A stretch of DNA of 6,648 nt from an uncultured Clostridia bacterium (lineage in GTDB: Bacteria; Bacillota; Clostridia; Christensenellales; UBA1242): the NCBI GenBank assembly GCA_947626175.1, contig CANQRE010000044.1, positions 1 through 6,648 of the forward strand. The letters are read 5' to 3'. This document shows, one piece after another, positions 1 through 5,325 of this stretch (position 1 is the stretch's first letter; each line of letters opens with the position of its first letter). Under the pieces are notes generated by a model. The model was given only the letters and a program-made list of their open reading frames with translations, was not told the origin of the DNA and did not search any database. A program made the translations under genes and the position numbers.

Positions 1-544
1 CTTTTTTAATTTCATATCTGCCGTTTTCGTCAAGGCTGTCAAAATAGCCATAGGCACTCACTCTGCTCATGTCATACATCGTTGAAACAACGGTTGCCTT
101 AATTCGCGTGTCAATGGCGGCAGTGTTTAATGCCATTCCGCCCCAACCGCAAATACCAATGATGCCAAGTTTATTCTTATCCACATCTTTTTGAACTGAC
201 AAAAAGTCAACAGCCGCTTGAAAGTCCTCTGTGTTGATGTCTGGACTTGCAACATTTCTAGGCCATCCACCACTTTCGCCTGTGAAAGATGGATCAAAAG
301 CGATTGTCAAAAAGCCATTTTCTGCCATAGTTTGCGCATAAAGGCCAGACGCTTGCTCTTTTACCGCACCAAAAGGGCCACAAACTGCGATTGCAGGCAA
401 AAGCCCACTTGCGTTTTTAGGCTTATACATATCTGCCACCAAGGTTATGCCAAAACGATTGACAAATTGCACTTTTTTGTGGCCAACCTTTTCACTTTTT
501 GGGAAGGTTTTATCCCACACTTTTGTGATTTTTAATTCTTCCAT
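1..544 (-). CDS. Alpha/beta hydrolase (partial, C-terminus off the left edge)
   Basis: The visible 181 residues are the N-terminal part of an alpha/beta-hydrolase-fold protein of the dienelactone hydrolase/YcjY-like kind. Seen: a strand and oxyanion-type stretch (LLPAIAVCGPFGA, about 48-60), the fold motif FDPSFTGESGG (83-93), and the nucleophile-elbow region GIIGICGWGGMALN (127-140). The elbow is not a canonical G-x-S-x-G: the candidate positions hold Cys132 and Trp134. I recall the GICGWGGMALN form from other annotated hydrolases, so it is probably a subfamily trait and not damage. The start is ATG at 542-544 with an AGGAGA ribosome binding site at 549-554. The gene begins 13 nt after the stop of the upstream CMD/cupin gene, so the two are almost certainly co-transcribed. 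The acid and histidine of any catalytic triad lie outside the window. Substrate unknown; probably cytoplasmic, with no signal peptide seen. Confidence 0.87.
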   Translation of the reverse strand, partial: MEELKITKVWDKTFPKSEKVGHKKVQFVNRFGITLVADMYKPKNASGLLPAIAVCGPFGAVKEQASGLYAQTMAENGFLTIAFDPSFTGESGGWPRNVASPDINTEDFQAAVDFLSVQKDVDKNKLGIIGICGWGGMALNTAAIDTRIKATVVSTMYDMSRVSAYGYFDSLDENGRYEIKK

Positions 545-557
545 AATTTCTCCTTTT

Positions 558-1310
558 TTATTTCAATTTGTTATATTGTTTGTCGTCAACTGGCTCGAGC
601 CACTCGTTTGAAGTTTTTGTTCCCTTTACTTCAATGGCAAGGTGTGAAAACCAACTATCTTTTGCCGCGCCGTGCCAATGTTTGACATTTGCTGGGATAT
701 TCACACAATCGCCCGGCTTAAGTTCAATCGCTTTTTTGCCATATTCCTGATAATAACCCCTGCCGCCAACACAAATAAGGATTTGTCCGCCGCCAGACTT
801 TGCTTTGTGAATATGCCAATTGTTTCGGCACTTTGCCTCGAAAGTTACATTAAAAATGCCTTGCTCTTTGCAAATAGGTGCAAGATAACTTTGCCCGACA
901 AAATAATCTTTAAAGGCATCATTTGGGTTGCCTATTGGGAAGAAAATTGAGTTTTGATAAATTTCTTTCTCAGTTTTTGCATTTAATTTTTCATCCCAAA
1001 CATCCTTGGCAAGCCGAAACACTGCCCACGCCTTTGGCCAGCCAACATAAAATGCGCAGTGTGTGATTATGGCTGCGATCTCCTTTTTGCTAACTCCATT
1101 GTTTTTTGCATTTTGCAAGTGAAAAACAAGCGAGCTGTCAGTTATTCCAGACGACATAAGAGAAACAACAGTGACAATGCACCTTGTTTTTAGGTCAATG
1201 TCATGATTGTTCCAATTCTCGCCAAAAAGCACATCATCGTTGAAATGTGCAAAGTCGGGAGCAAACGAGCCAAGCTGTTTTTTCCCTGCGTCCTGTGTTA
1301 TCTTTTTCAT
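558..1310 (-). CDS. Carboxymuconolactone decarboxylase-family protein fused to a cupin domain
   Basis: This 250-residue protein has two domains. Residues about 20-105 match the carboxymuconolactone decarboxylase (CMD/AhpD-like) fold: TRCIVTVVSLMSSGITD, a conserved His64 followed by NNGVSKKEI, then HCAFYVGWPKAWAVF (84-98). There is no AhpD-type CxxC, so peroxidase activity of the AhpD kind is not expected. Residues about 140-235 form a cupin: NWHIHKAKSGGGQ gives candidate metal ligands His166, His168 and Gln176, and PANVKHWHGA gives His211 and/or His213. This domain pair is a known architecture in gut bacteria, usually annotated only as a CMD-family protein. The exact reaction is unknown; a small-molecule decarboxylase, isomerase or redox role is inference. 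The start is ATG 1308-1310 with AGGAG at 1316-1320. It is first in an operon with the downstream hydrolase, suggesting the two act on related compounds. Confidence 0.92.
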   Translation of the reverse strand: MKKITQDAGKKQLGSFAPDFAHFNDDVLFGENWNNHDIDLKTRCIVTVVSLMSSGITDSSLVFHLQNAKNNGVSKKEIAAIITHCAFYVGWPKAWAVFRLAKDVWDEKLNAKTEKEIYQNSIFFPIGNPNDAFKDYFVGQSYLAPICKEQGIFNVTFEAKCRNNWHIHKAKSGGGQILICVGGRGYYQEYGKKAIELKPGDCVNIPANVKHWHGAAKDSWFSHLAIEVKGTKTSNEWLEPVDDKQYNKLK

Positions 1311-1331
1311 TCTCTCTCCTTTTACAACCCT

Positions 1332-1340
1332 ATTATAGCA
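1332..1340 (-). promoter_or_regulatory. Extended -10 promoter of the CMD/cupin-hydrolase operon
   Basis: On the minus strand the sequence reads TGC-TATAAT, a perfect -10 hexamer with the TGn extension. It sits 21 nt before the start codon of the CMD/cupin gene. No good -35 is visible at 16-18 nt, which extended -10 promoters tolerate. The leader would be very short, carrying little besides the ribosome binding site. Confidence 0.7.
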
Positions 1341-1429
1341 CGAAATTTTAAAATCGATATTTTTTTGAAAGCACTAAAATTATTTTTTTGATAAATTGGC
1401 GAAAAGTTTTTGTTTTTTGTGAAAAAAGG

Positions 1430-1458
1430 TTGCATTTTTAACTTGAATGGTGTAAACT
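1430..1458 (+). promoter_or_regulatory. Promoter of the tRNA-Leu gene
   Basis: A -35 of TTGCAT (1430-1435) and a -10 of TAAACT (1453-1458) are separated by exactly 17 nt. Transcription would begin near 1465, about 16 nt before the mature tRNA. This is the normal arrangement for a single tRNA unit. Confidence 0.6.
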
Positions 1459-1480
1459 AAGCAAGTATCTCACCAGATTT

Positions 1481-1562
1481 GCGAGTGTGGCGGAATGGCA
1501 GACGCGCACGTTTAAGGGGCGTGTTCGAAAGAGTGTGGGTTCAAGTCCCACCACTCGCACCA
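1481..1562 (+). tRNA. tRNA-Leu (anticodon AAG), CCA encoded
   Basis: The 82-nt gene folds as a class II tRNA. Acceptor 1481-1487 (GCGAGTG) pairs perfectly with 1552-1558, followed by discriminator A1559 and encoded CCA at 1560-1562. The D stem is GCG/CGC (1490-1492 with 1503-1505). The anticodon stem is CACGT/GCGTG (1507-1511 with 1519-1523, one U-G pair), closing the loop TTAAGGG (1512-1518), so the anticodon at 1514-1516 is AAG. The variable arm is 11 nt with a three-pair stem and GAAA loop (1524-1534). The T stem GTGGG/CCCAC closes TTCAAGT (1535-1551). Discriminator A and the variable arm fit leucine. Most bacterial tRNAs of this type carry GAG; here position 34 is A. It would read CTT, and CTC/CTA as well if A34 is deaminated to inosine. 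CTT is a common Leu codon in the neighbouring channel gene. It has its own promoter and terminator. Confidence 0.95.
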
Positions 1563-1569
1563 AAATAAT

Positions 1570-1591
1570 AAACGGCAAAAGCCGTTTTTTT
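1570..1591 (+). terminator. Rho-independent terminator of tRNA-Leu
   Basis: The stem AAACGGC (1570-1576) and GCCGTTT (1581-1587) closes an AAAA loop and runs into a T-tract to 1591. It starts 8 nt after the tRNA CCA end. Confidence 0.9.
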
Positions 1592-1599
1592 GTTATAAT
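1591..1599 (+). promoter_or_regulatory. Possible extended -10 promoter after the tRNA terminator
   Basis: The sequence TGT-TATAAT is a full -10 hexamer with TGn extension, directly downstream of the tRNA terminator. There is no recognisable -35 at the right distance, since that position falls in the terminator stem. If active, it would start a transcript near 1606 into the structured intergenic region. In AT-rich DNA a chance match is quite possible. Confidence 0.3.
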
Positions 1600-1605
1600 T
1601 TGAAG

Positions 1606-1819
1606 GGACTTGAACCCTAAGGGACTCCCAAAAATGCTTGTATTTTTGGGAAAAGGAGAAAGGGAGCGACAAAACGTGGCTTTTGCGGCTAGCAAAACAA
1701 GCAAAAAGCAGTAAACTACGCTTCGAGCAAATTTCTACGAAATTTCTCTCAGTTGCTATTGCAAAGTTTATCTTATGCAATTTTAAAAAATGGCTTCGAA
1801 GACTGACTTCGAAGTTTTT
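1606..1819 (+). ncRNA. Candidate small structured RNA (speculative)
   Basis: An extended -10 (1591-1599) would start a transcript near 1606. It would contain a perfect 9-bp hairpin (1627-1650) and end at the CTTCGAAG-ACTGA-CTTCGAAG hairpin followed by five T's (1794-1819). Promoter, internal hairpin and terminator in the same orientation are what a roughly 210-nt small RNA would show. I do not recognise any known RNA family. Both boundaries are inference, and a decayed repeat would explain the same features. Confidence 0.2.
1794..1819 (+). terminator. CTTCGAAG hairpin with T-tract, terminator-like
   Basis: Two identical copies of the palindrome CTTCGAAG, separated by ACTGA, form an 8-bp perfect stem followed by TTTTT. 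On the minus strand the same stem is followed, after a few bases, by a run of six T's, so it might work in either direction. No gene ends just before it on the plus strand; it would terminate the candidate small RNA, or act as a backup behind gltX. Confidence 0.45.
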
Positions 1820-1864
1820 CATTCCAAAATGGCAGCATTTTTGATTTGTGTAAGACATGCCCTC

Positions 1865-1890
1865 TTGACAATATTAAACTATGTTAAAAT
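1865..1890 (+). promoter_or_regulatory. Weak promoter-like pair (TTGACA / TGT-TAAAAT)
   Basis: A perfect -35 TTGACA (1865-1870) is followed by an extended -10-like TGT-TAAAAT (-10 at 1885-1890), but the spacer is only 14 nt, well short of the usual 16-18. A transcript would run about 70 nt to the terminator at 1936-1967 and contain no gene. Probably a remnant or chance. Confidence 0.15.
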
Positions 1891-1935
1891 TGTTTACTGT
1901 TCGGCCAAAACTCAATTGCCCAAATATTTTGTTAC

Positions 1936-1967
1936 AAAAAAAACACTCTTTGAAAAGTGCTTTTTTT
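1936..1967 (-). terminator. Terminator of gltX (bidirectional shape)
   Basis: A hairpin with core CACT (1944-1947) and AGTG (1956-1959) is flanked by A8 on the left and T7 on the right, so it has a T-tract in either direction. Read on the minus strand the stem extends by a G-T wobble and more A-T pairs, which fits termination of gltX, whose stop codon is 7 nt away. It would also block plus-strand transcription from the tRNA side. Confidence 0.75.
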
Positions 1968-1973
1968 GATTTG

Positions 1974-3602
1974 TTATATGTCTAGTCTATGTTTGACTTC
2001 GCTTTCCCCTAACACTTGCATGATTTCATATAGGTCCGGAGAATTTTTCCTTCCTGTGAGAGCAAGCCGCAAAAACTCACAAGCTTTGGCAGTGTTGCCC
2101 TTGTATAACGTTGGATTTTCCTTGTAACTTTTGTTGTCGACAGCATATCCAAGCTCCATTGCCACCTTTTTCACGCCTTCAAACCACTCTTCTTTGCTTG
2201 ACGCAAGCTTGAAATCCTTTGCATAAGCCTTGACAAACTCGGCATATTTTTCTTCATCGCCATTTTCAAGTTCTGTTGTTGTTGGGCGAGCAAAGATATA
2301 GTCAAAATAATCTTTGATCATGCCATAACAATAGATGTCTTTTCGTGGCTTTGGCTTTTCACGGTCAATATTGCAAAGCATCACATATTTTTCTTTGTTT
2401 GATTCAAGTTCTTTGGCAAGAGCTAAGTCATATTCCTTTGCCCAGTTATGCCAGCCATCATAAACCTCGGTTGCACTCATTTTTGCAAACACATTTTTGC
2501 TTATGTCATTAAGTTTTACCATGTCAAAAACAGGCGAAACAGCCGTTATGTCATTGATGTCAAACTTGAACTGTGACCAATGCGCATTTGGATTTGAAAA
2601 ACGCCACTTTTCAAACTTTGACGAAATCAAATTTAACAAATATTCAAACACCGCATCATTTGGATAGCCCTGTTGAAAATAAAATTGCATGTTAAATTCT
2701 GGATCATATCTCTTTGAAATTTTGCGGCGATTGCCGTTTTCGCCAATTTTCCAAATGAGAGGATTGTGACAATATATTGTCGGCTTAAACCCAAGGGCTT
2801 CAAAAAGTTCAATGTGCATTGGAGTTGAGCCAATATATTCTTCCCCGCGAACAACAATTGTTGTGCCCATAAGCGTGTCGTCAATGGCATGGGCAAACGC
2901 ATAAGGTGGGACGCCATCGTTTTTGATAAGGACAAAGTCCTTTGCATTGGCTTTGGCTTCTATTTCGCCTTTGATAAGGTCATAAAACTTTACTCTTTCA
3001 GTTCCAATGTTTTTTGTTTTTAGGCGAATAGCATATTTTTCGCCGGCCTTTATTCTTTTGATTGCTTCGTCTATTGGCATATCGCGGCAAGGGTCATATT
3101 CACGCTCATCATTTTCAACAAATTTTGTTTTTCTTTGCTCCAAAACATCCGCCTTGCCTTCGGTTTTTTTGCAAAAACAAGGAAATGCCTTGCCTTCCGC
3201 AACCAATTTTTTGGCAAAAGCTTGATAAATTTGCAGCCTTTGTGTTTGAACATACGGGCCATAATTTCCAATATCTTTGCCGTCCAAAGTTTGATATTCG
3301 TCTGGCTTTATTCCAAATTTGTCAAGCACCTGATATATCACTTGCGCCGCTTCTTTGACTGTGCGCTGTTCGTCAGTGTCCTCCACTCGCAAAAAAAACA
3401 CTCCGCCATTTGTTTTGCGAAGACTGTAACTGATAAACATTTGAAAAAAGTTGCCAATGTGCATCATCCCCGTTGGACTTGGCGCATATCTTGTGACAAC
3501 TTGTCCGTTTTTTAGGTTACGCGGCGGATATTTTTTCAAAATTTCGTCAACTGTTAAGTTAACGTTTGGATATATTGCATTCGAAAGGTCTTTTAAAGTC
3601 AT
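1974..3602 (-). CDS. gltX: Glutamyl-tRNA synthetase
   Basis: GltX charges tRNA-Glu with glutamate using ATP. The 542-residue product is a class I synthetase. The HIGH-type motif is TRYAPSPTGMMHIGN (37-51), with LRVEDTD at 71-77. DFVLIKNDGVPPYAFAHAIDDTLMG (222-246) and VVRGEEYIGSTP (250-261) line the active site. The KMSKS-type motif is KISKR (294-298). The C-terminal anticodon-binding part ends in LRLALTGRKNSPDLYEIMQVLG (511-532). C142, C144 and C172 resemble the Zn-binding cysteines of some GluRS. The protein carries about 36 residues before the TRYAPSPTG block and is longer than the usual 470-500, as in clostridial homologues. Start ATG 3600-3602 has GGAG at 3608-3611 and lies downstream of a good promoter. 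The reading frame stays open upstream to 3752, but that stretch overlaps the promoter. Whether it also charges tRNA-Gln cannot be judged here. Confidence 0.97.
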   Translation of the reverse strand: MTLKDLSNAIYPNVNLTVDEILKKYPPRNLKNGQVVTRYAPSPTGMMHIGNFFQMFISYSLRKTNGGVFFLRVEDTDEQRTVKEAAQVIYQVLDKFGIKPDEYQTLDGKDIGNYGPYVQTQRLQIYQAFAKKLVAEGKAFPCFCKKTEGKADVLEQRKTKFVENDEREYDPCRDMPIDEAIKRIKAGEKYAIRLKTKNIGTERVKFYDLIKGEIEAKANAKDFVLIKNDGVPPYAFAHAIDDTLMGTTIVVRGEEYIGSTPMHIELFEALGFKPTIYCHNPLIWKIGENGNRRKISKRYDPEFNMQFYFQQGYPNDAVFEYLLNLISSKFEKWRFSNPNAHWSQFKFDINDITAVSPVFDMVKLNDISKNVFAKMSATEVYDGWHNWAKEYDLALAKELESNKEKYVMLCNIDREKPKPRKDIYCYGMIKDYFDYIFARPTTTELENGDEEKYAEFVKAYAKDFKLASSKEEWFEGVKKVAMELGYAVDNKSYKENPTLYKGNTAKACEFLRLALTGRKNSPDLYEIMQVLGESEVKHRLDI

Positions 3603-3624
3603 ATTTTCTCCATTTGCTTGTTTG

Positions 3625-3653
3625 ATTTTAACAAATATAACTTTTTTTGTAAA
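3625..3653 (-). promoter_or_regulatory. Promoter of gltX
   Basis: On the minus strand, TTTACA (3648-3653) and TGT-TAAAAT (-10 at 3625-3630) are spaced by exactly 17 nt, with a TGn extension. The start would be near 3618, giving a leader of about 16 nt that is too short for a T-box. It fixes the gltX start at 3602 by placing upstream in-frame codons before the transcript. Confidence 0.75.
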
Positions 3654-3680
3654 GTATTTTGCCAACAAATGACCCCATGC

Positions 3681-3709
3681 TTGCAAAACATGCCTAAATA
3701 TGATATAAT
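3681..3709 (+). promoter_or_regulatory. Promoter of the 222-residue orphan gene
   Basis: A -35 of TTGCAA (3681-3686), a spacer of 17 nt and a perfect TATAAT (3704-3709) preceded by TGA (extended -10) make this the strongest promoter in the window by inspection. Expected start is near 3716, about 26 nt before the ATG. It is back-to-back with the gltX promoter. Confidence 0.85.
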
Positions 3710-3741
3710 ATTTTTGATATAAAAAAAATAAAGGATGTTTT

Positions 3742-4410
3742 ATGAAAAACAAAAATCAAGTTCCAAATCCAAGGGCACTTATTCCACTTTGCAATGTGTT
3801 TTTTGGAAAATTAAATTATCATCATCAGCTAACTGAGCCGCCAAAACCAAAACTAACTCACAAAGAAAAAGTTCAAAAAAGAAAACGCGGTCGTTTTTAT
3901 CAAGAACCATTTCGAAAAGATTTGATTGCCGAGCACGATTTTCAATCTTCACATGACGGAATAATCTTTGTTGTCATCGGAGATGTTTTTGGCAGAAAAT
4001 ACGCAGTTGAGCTTGCCGATATTGTTTGCGATGAAAGATATTTCCAACTTTTAAACATGATAAAAGCTCAAAATGAAAAAGAGCAAGCTTATTTTGAAAA
4101 GCACAACAAACCAATGAAGATGAAAAAAGATCCTTTTGAAAATGTTATGTTCAAACTTGACACTTCGTCCAACAAATTTGTGAAAAACTATGTTTCCCCT
4201 GAAGGCGACAAGCATTATGTTGAAGTTGAAAATTTGAAAAGCTTTAGTTCAGATCTTGACAAAGTGTCGCTTGATGAGCTTCGTTTTGTTCAAGAAAAAA
4301 TGAAGCAGCCACAAATTCGAGATGATATTTTGGCAAAGGATTTTCAGCCAAATGAATATGATTTTGATCTTCCTTCTTCAAACAATTCAACGCCAAACAT
4401 CATTGCATAA
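3742..4410 (+). CDS. Hypothetical protein, 222 residues, family not recognised
   Basis: I do not recognise this protein. It is soluble-looking, with no signal peptide or membrane segment. Residues 33-60 form a proline/lysine/arginine-rich basic stretch (KEKVQKRKRGRF). A short hydrophobic strand GIIFVVIGDVFG (73-84) leads into an alpha/beta-looking middle (85-110). Residues 108-132 are charged and probably helical. The C-terminus is acidic and ends in a disordered-looking tail rich in N, S and P (206-220). Base composition and codon style match the neighbours, so recent transfer is not indicated. The start ATG 3742 has AGGA at 3732-3735 six nt upstream, and a strong dedicated promoter. A terminator follows its stop within 3 nt, so it is a single-gene unit. 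A nucleic-acid-binding role for the basic stretch is possible but only a guess. Confidence 0.88.
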   Translation: MKNKNQVPNPRALIPLCNVFFGKLNYHHQLTEPPKPKLTHKEKVQKRKRGRFYQEPFRKDLIAEHDFQSSHDGIIFVVIGDVFGRKYAVELADIVCDERYFQLLNMIKAQNEKEQAYFEKHNKPMKMKKDPFENVMFKLDTSSNKFVKNYVSPEGDKHYVEVENLKSFSSDLDKVSLDELRFVQEKMKQPQIRDDILAKDFQPNEYDFDLPSSNNSTPNIIA

Positions 4411-4412
4411 TG

Positions 4413-4439
4413 AAAAAAGCACAAAAATGTGCTTTTTTT
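4413..4439. terminator. Bidirectional terminator between convergent genes
   Basis: The stem GCACA (4419-4423) / TGTGC (4428-4432) with loop AAAA is flanked by A6 and T7, so it gives a T-tract in both directions. It ends the 222-residue gene (stop at 4410) on the plus strand and probably also the convergent gene whose stop is at 4483 on the minus strand. Confidence 0.88.
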
Positions 4440-4482
4440 GTGTTTTTTAAGCCTTTTTTAAGCAGTTTTTTGCATATTTTCA

Positions 4483-5220
4483 TTATTTTTCTGACAAATA
4501 AGTTTCTTGCAAAAATTCAAATTCAACGCTTTGACCAAACTTTTTTTGATATGCTTGTCTGGGAGGAAATTGATCAAGAAAAGGAGTGTAATAAATCACT
4601 TGCATGTTTTCTTGATCTGTTTTTTCGCTGATTTGCTGAAAAAAAGCTGAAGAAGCAAAATCATTTTTTGTCAAAACGACCGCCTTTGTTTGCATCAAAC
4701 TTATTTTGATGCCCTGGGCTTGAATGAAATGATAAACATATTGAATTCTGTCCGGCTCGACTTTTAACTTTCCTTTTAACACTCTTTCATCATCTAAAAT
4801 CAAAAACATGTTTTCGCCTTCATGAGAAATAAGGCGGCAAACTTCGTCTATCACATTGTTGTTTTTATCAATCCCTTTTGCTTGCGCCTGCTCTCTTACA
4901 TAACCGGTCATGTTTTTAAACATTTTTTCTGAAAACATGAGTTTGTCAAAATCACTGGAAGAAAAATATTTTCGAATGTTTAAAAATTTTTTGTCATCAA
5001 TTTGCTTTAGCTCAAAGCGGATCAAAGCACTTGAATAAAAATCATATTTAAAATTTTTTAGGTCACATAAAAGTGTTATGCCTTGATCTATAAGGCTTGG
5101 GGACAAAAATTTGCAATCGTTTTGATGATCGCTTTCCCATTGCCGAGCCTTGTCACTTGTTAAAAGTTTGGCAAATTCTGCTTTTAAATTTTCCTTCAAA
5201 TTTTGCTCTTTCATGATCAT
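4483..5220 (-). CDS. Hypothetical protein, about 245 residues, family not recognised
   Basis: I do not recognise the family. With the ATG at 5218-5220 the product is 245 residues, soluble, without signal peptide or membrane span. It looks alpha/beta: a helical N-terminus (1-30), DQGITLLCDLKNFKYDFYSSALIRFELK (45-72) strand-like, then a charged helical section (75-130). Next come ENMFLILDDERVLKGKLKVEPDRIQYVYHFIQAQGIKISL (136-175) and KAVVLTKNDF (179-188). The alternation of short strands and the LILDDE segment could suggest a nucleotide- or nuclease-like fold, but no catalytic motif is certain. The start is unclear: ATGs at 5218-5220 and 5212-5214 have no ribosome binding site at normal distance, while GGG at 5239-5241 lies 18 nt upstream. 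In-frame ATG 5275-5277 and TTG 5293-5295 would extend it but overlap the mscS promoter. It converges on the 222-residue gene and diverges from mscS. Confidence 0.82.
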   Translation of the reverse strand: MIMKEQNLKENLKAEFAKLLTSDKARQWESDHQNDCKFLSPSLIDQGITLLCDLKNFKYDFYSSALIRFELKQIDDKKFLNIRKYFSSSDFDKLMFSEKMFKNMTGYVREQAQAKGIDKNNNVIDEVCRLISHEGENMFLILDDERVLKGKLKVEPDRIQYVYHFIQAQGIKISLMQTKAVVLTKNDFASSAFFQQISEKTDQENMQVIYYTPFLDQFPPRQAYQKKFGQSVEFEFLQETYLSEK

Positions 5221-5252
5221 TATATATATGATATTTTTCCCTTTTACGACAA
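5219..5252 (-). promoter_or_regulatory. Possible promoter of the 245-residue orphan gene
   Basis: On the minus strand TTGTCG (5247-5252) is followed after 18 nt by TATATA (5223-5228); an overlapping TATAAT (5219-5224) is a better hexamer but lies 22 nt away. Either would start transcription at or within a few bases of the ATG codons at 5220 and 5214, implying a leaderless or nearly leaderless message. Confidence 0.4.
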
Positions 5253-5277
5253 ATTTTGTGTTTGTGCCTAAAATCAT

Positions 5278-5306
5278 TTTACAAAAATTTTGCAATGAGT
5301 TATATT
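5278..5306 (+). promoter_or_regulatory. Promoter of the mscS-degV unit
   Basis: TTTACA (5278-5283), a 17-nt spacer and TATATT (5301-5306) fit a sigma-A promoter. The start would be near 5313, directly before the AGAGGTG ribosome binding site, giving a very short leader. Confidence 0.7.
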
Positions 5307-5325
5307 AGATTTCAGAGGTGAAAAA

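Larger units (their letters stand above)
1592..1973. other. Gene-free structured intergenic region
   Basis: I see no credible protein gene in this 380-nt stretch between tRNA-Leu and gltX. It contains, in order: an inverted copy of the tRNA T-arm (GGGACTTGAACCC, 1605-1617); a tandem 8-mer AAGGGACT (1603-1610 and 1619-1626); a perfect 9-bp hairpin CCCAAAAAT/ATTTTTGGG (1627-1650, loop of six); AAATTTCT twice around 1729-1748; two copies of the palindrome CTTCGAAG (1794-1801, 1807-1814); a weak AAAATG/CATTTT hairpin (1826-1841); a TTGACA box (1865-1870); and the gltX terminator (1936-1967). The mix of short palindromes looks like a decayed tRNA-associated element or a small structured RNA. Confidence 0.6.

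Noticed and set aside
1481..1618. Attachment site of an integrated element at tRNA-Leu
   Set aside because: The repeated T-arm segment is inverted, not direct, and no integrase gene is present.
1676..1714. GTG mini-ORF of 12 codons with GGGAG upstream
   Set aside because: Too short, with no regulated gene downstream that would make it a leader peptide; probably chance.
1638..1844. Plus-strand 68-residue frame in the intergenic region
   Set aside because: Begins inside a hairpin, has no ribosome binding site at its ATG, and crosses the terminator-like palindromes.
1438..1858. Two minus-strand reading frames (88 and 105 residues) covering the tRNA and its downstream region
   Set aside because: One includes the antisense translation of the tRNA (the familiar GLEPTLFRTR-type artefact); neither has a ribosome binding site or family-like sequence.
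3603..3752. 50-residue N-terminal extension of gltX
   Set aside because: It overlaps the gltX promoter and the promoter and ribosome binding site of the divergent gene; ATG 3602 has a proper GGAG and matches homologue length.
4410..4631. Plus-strand 73-residue frame starting at the TAATG overlap
   Set aside because: It begins in the terminator hairpin and runs antisense to the 245-residue gene; its Phe-rich content reflects A/T-tracts.
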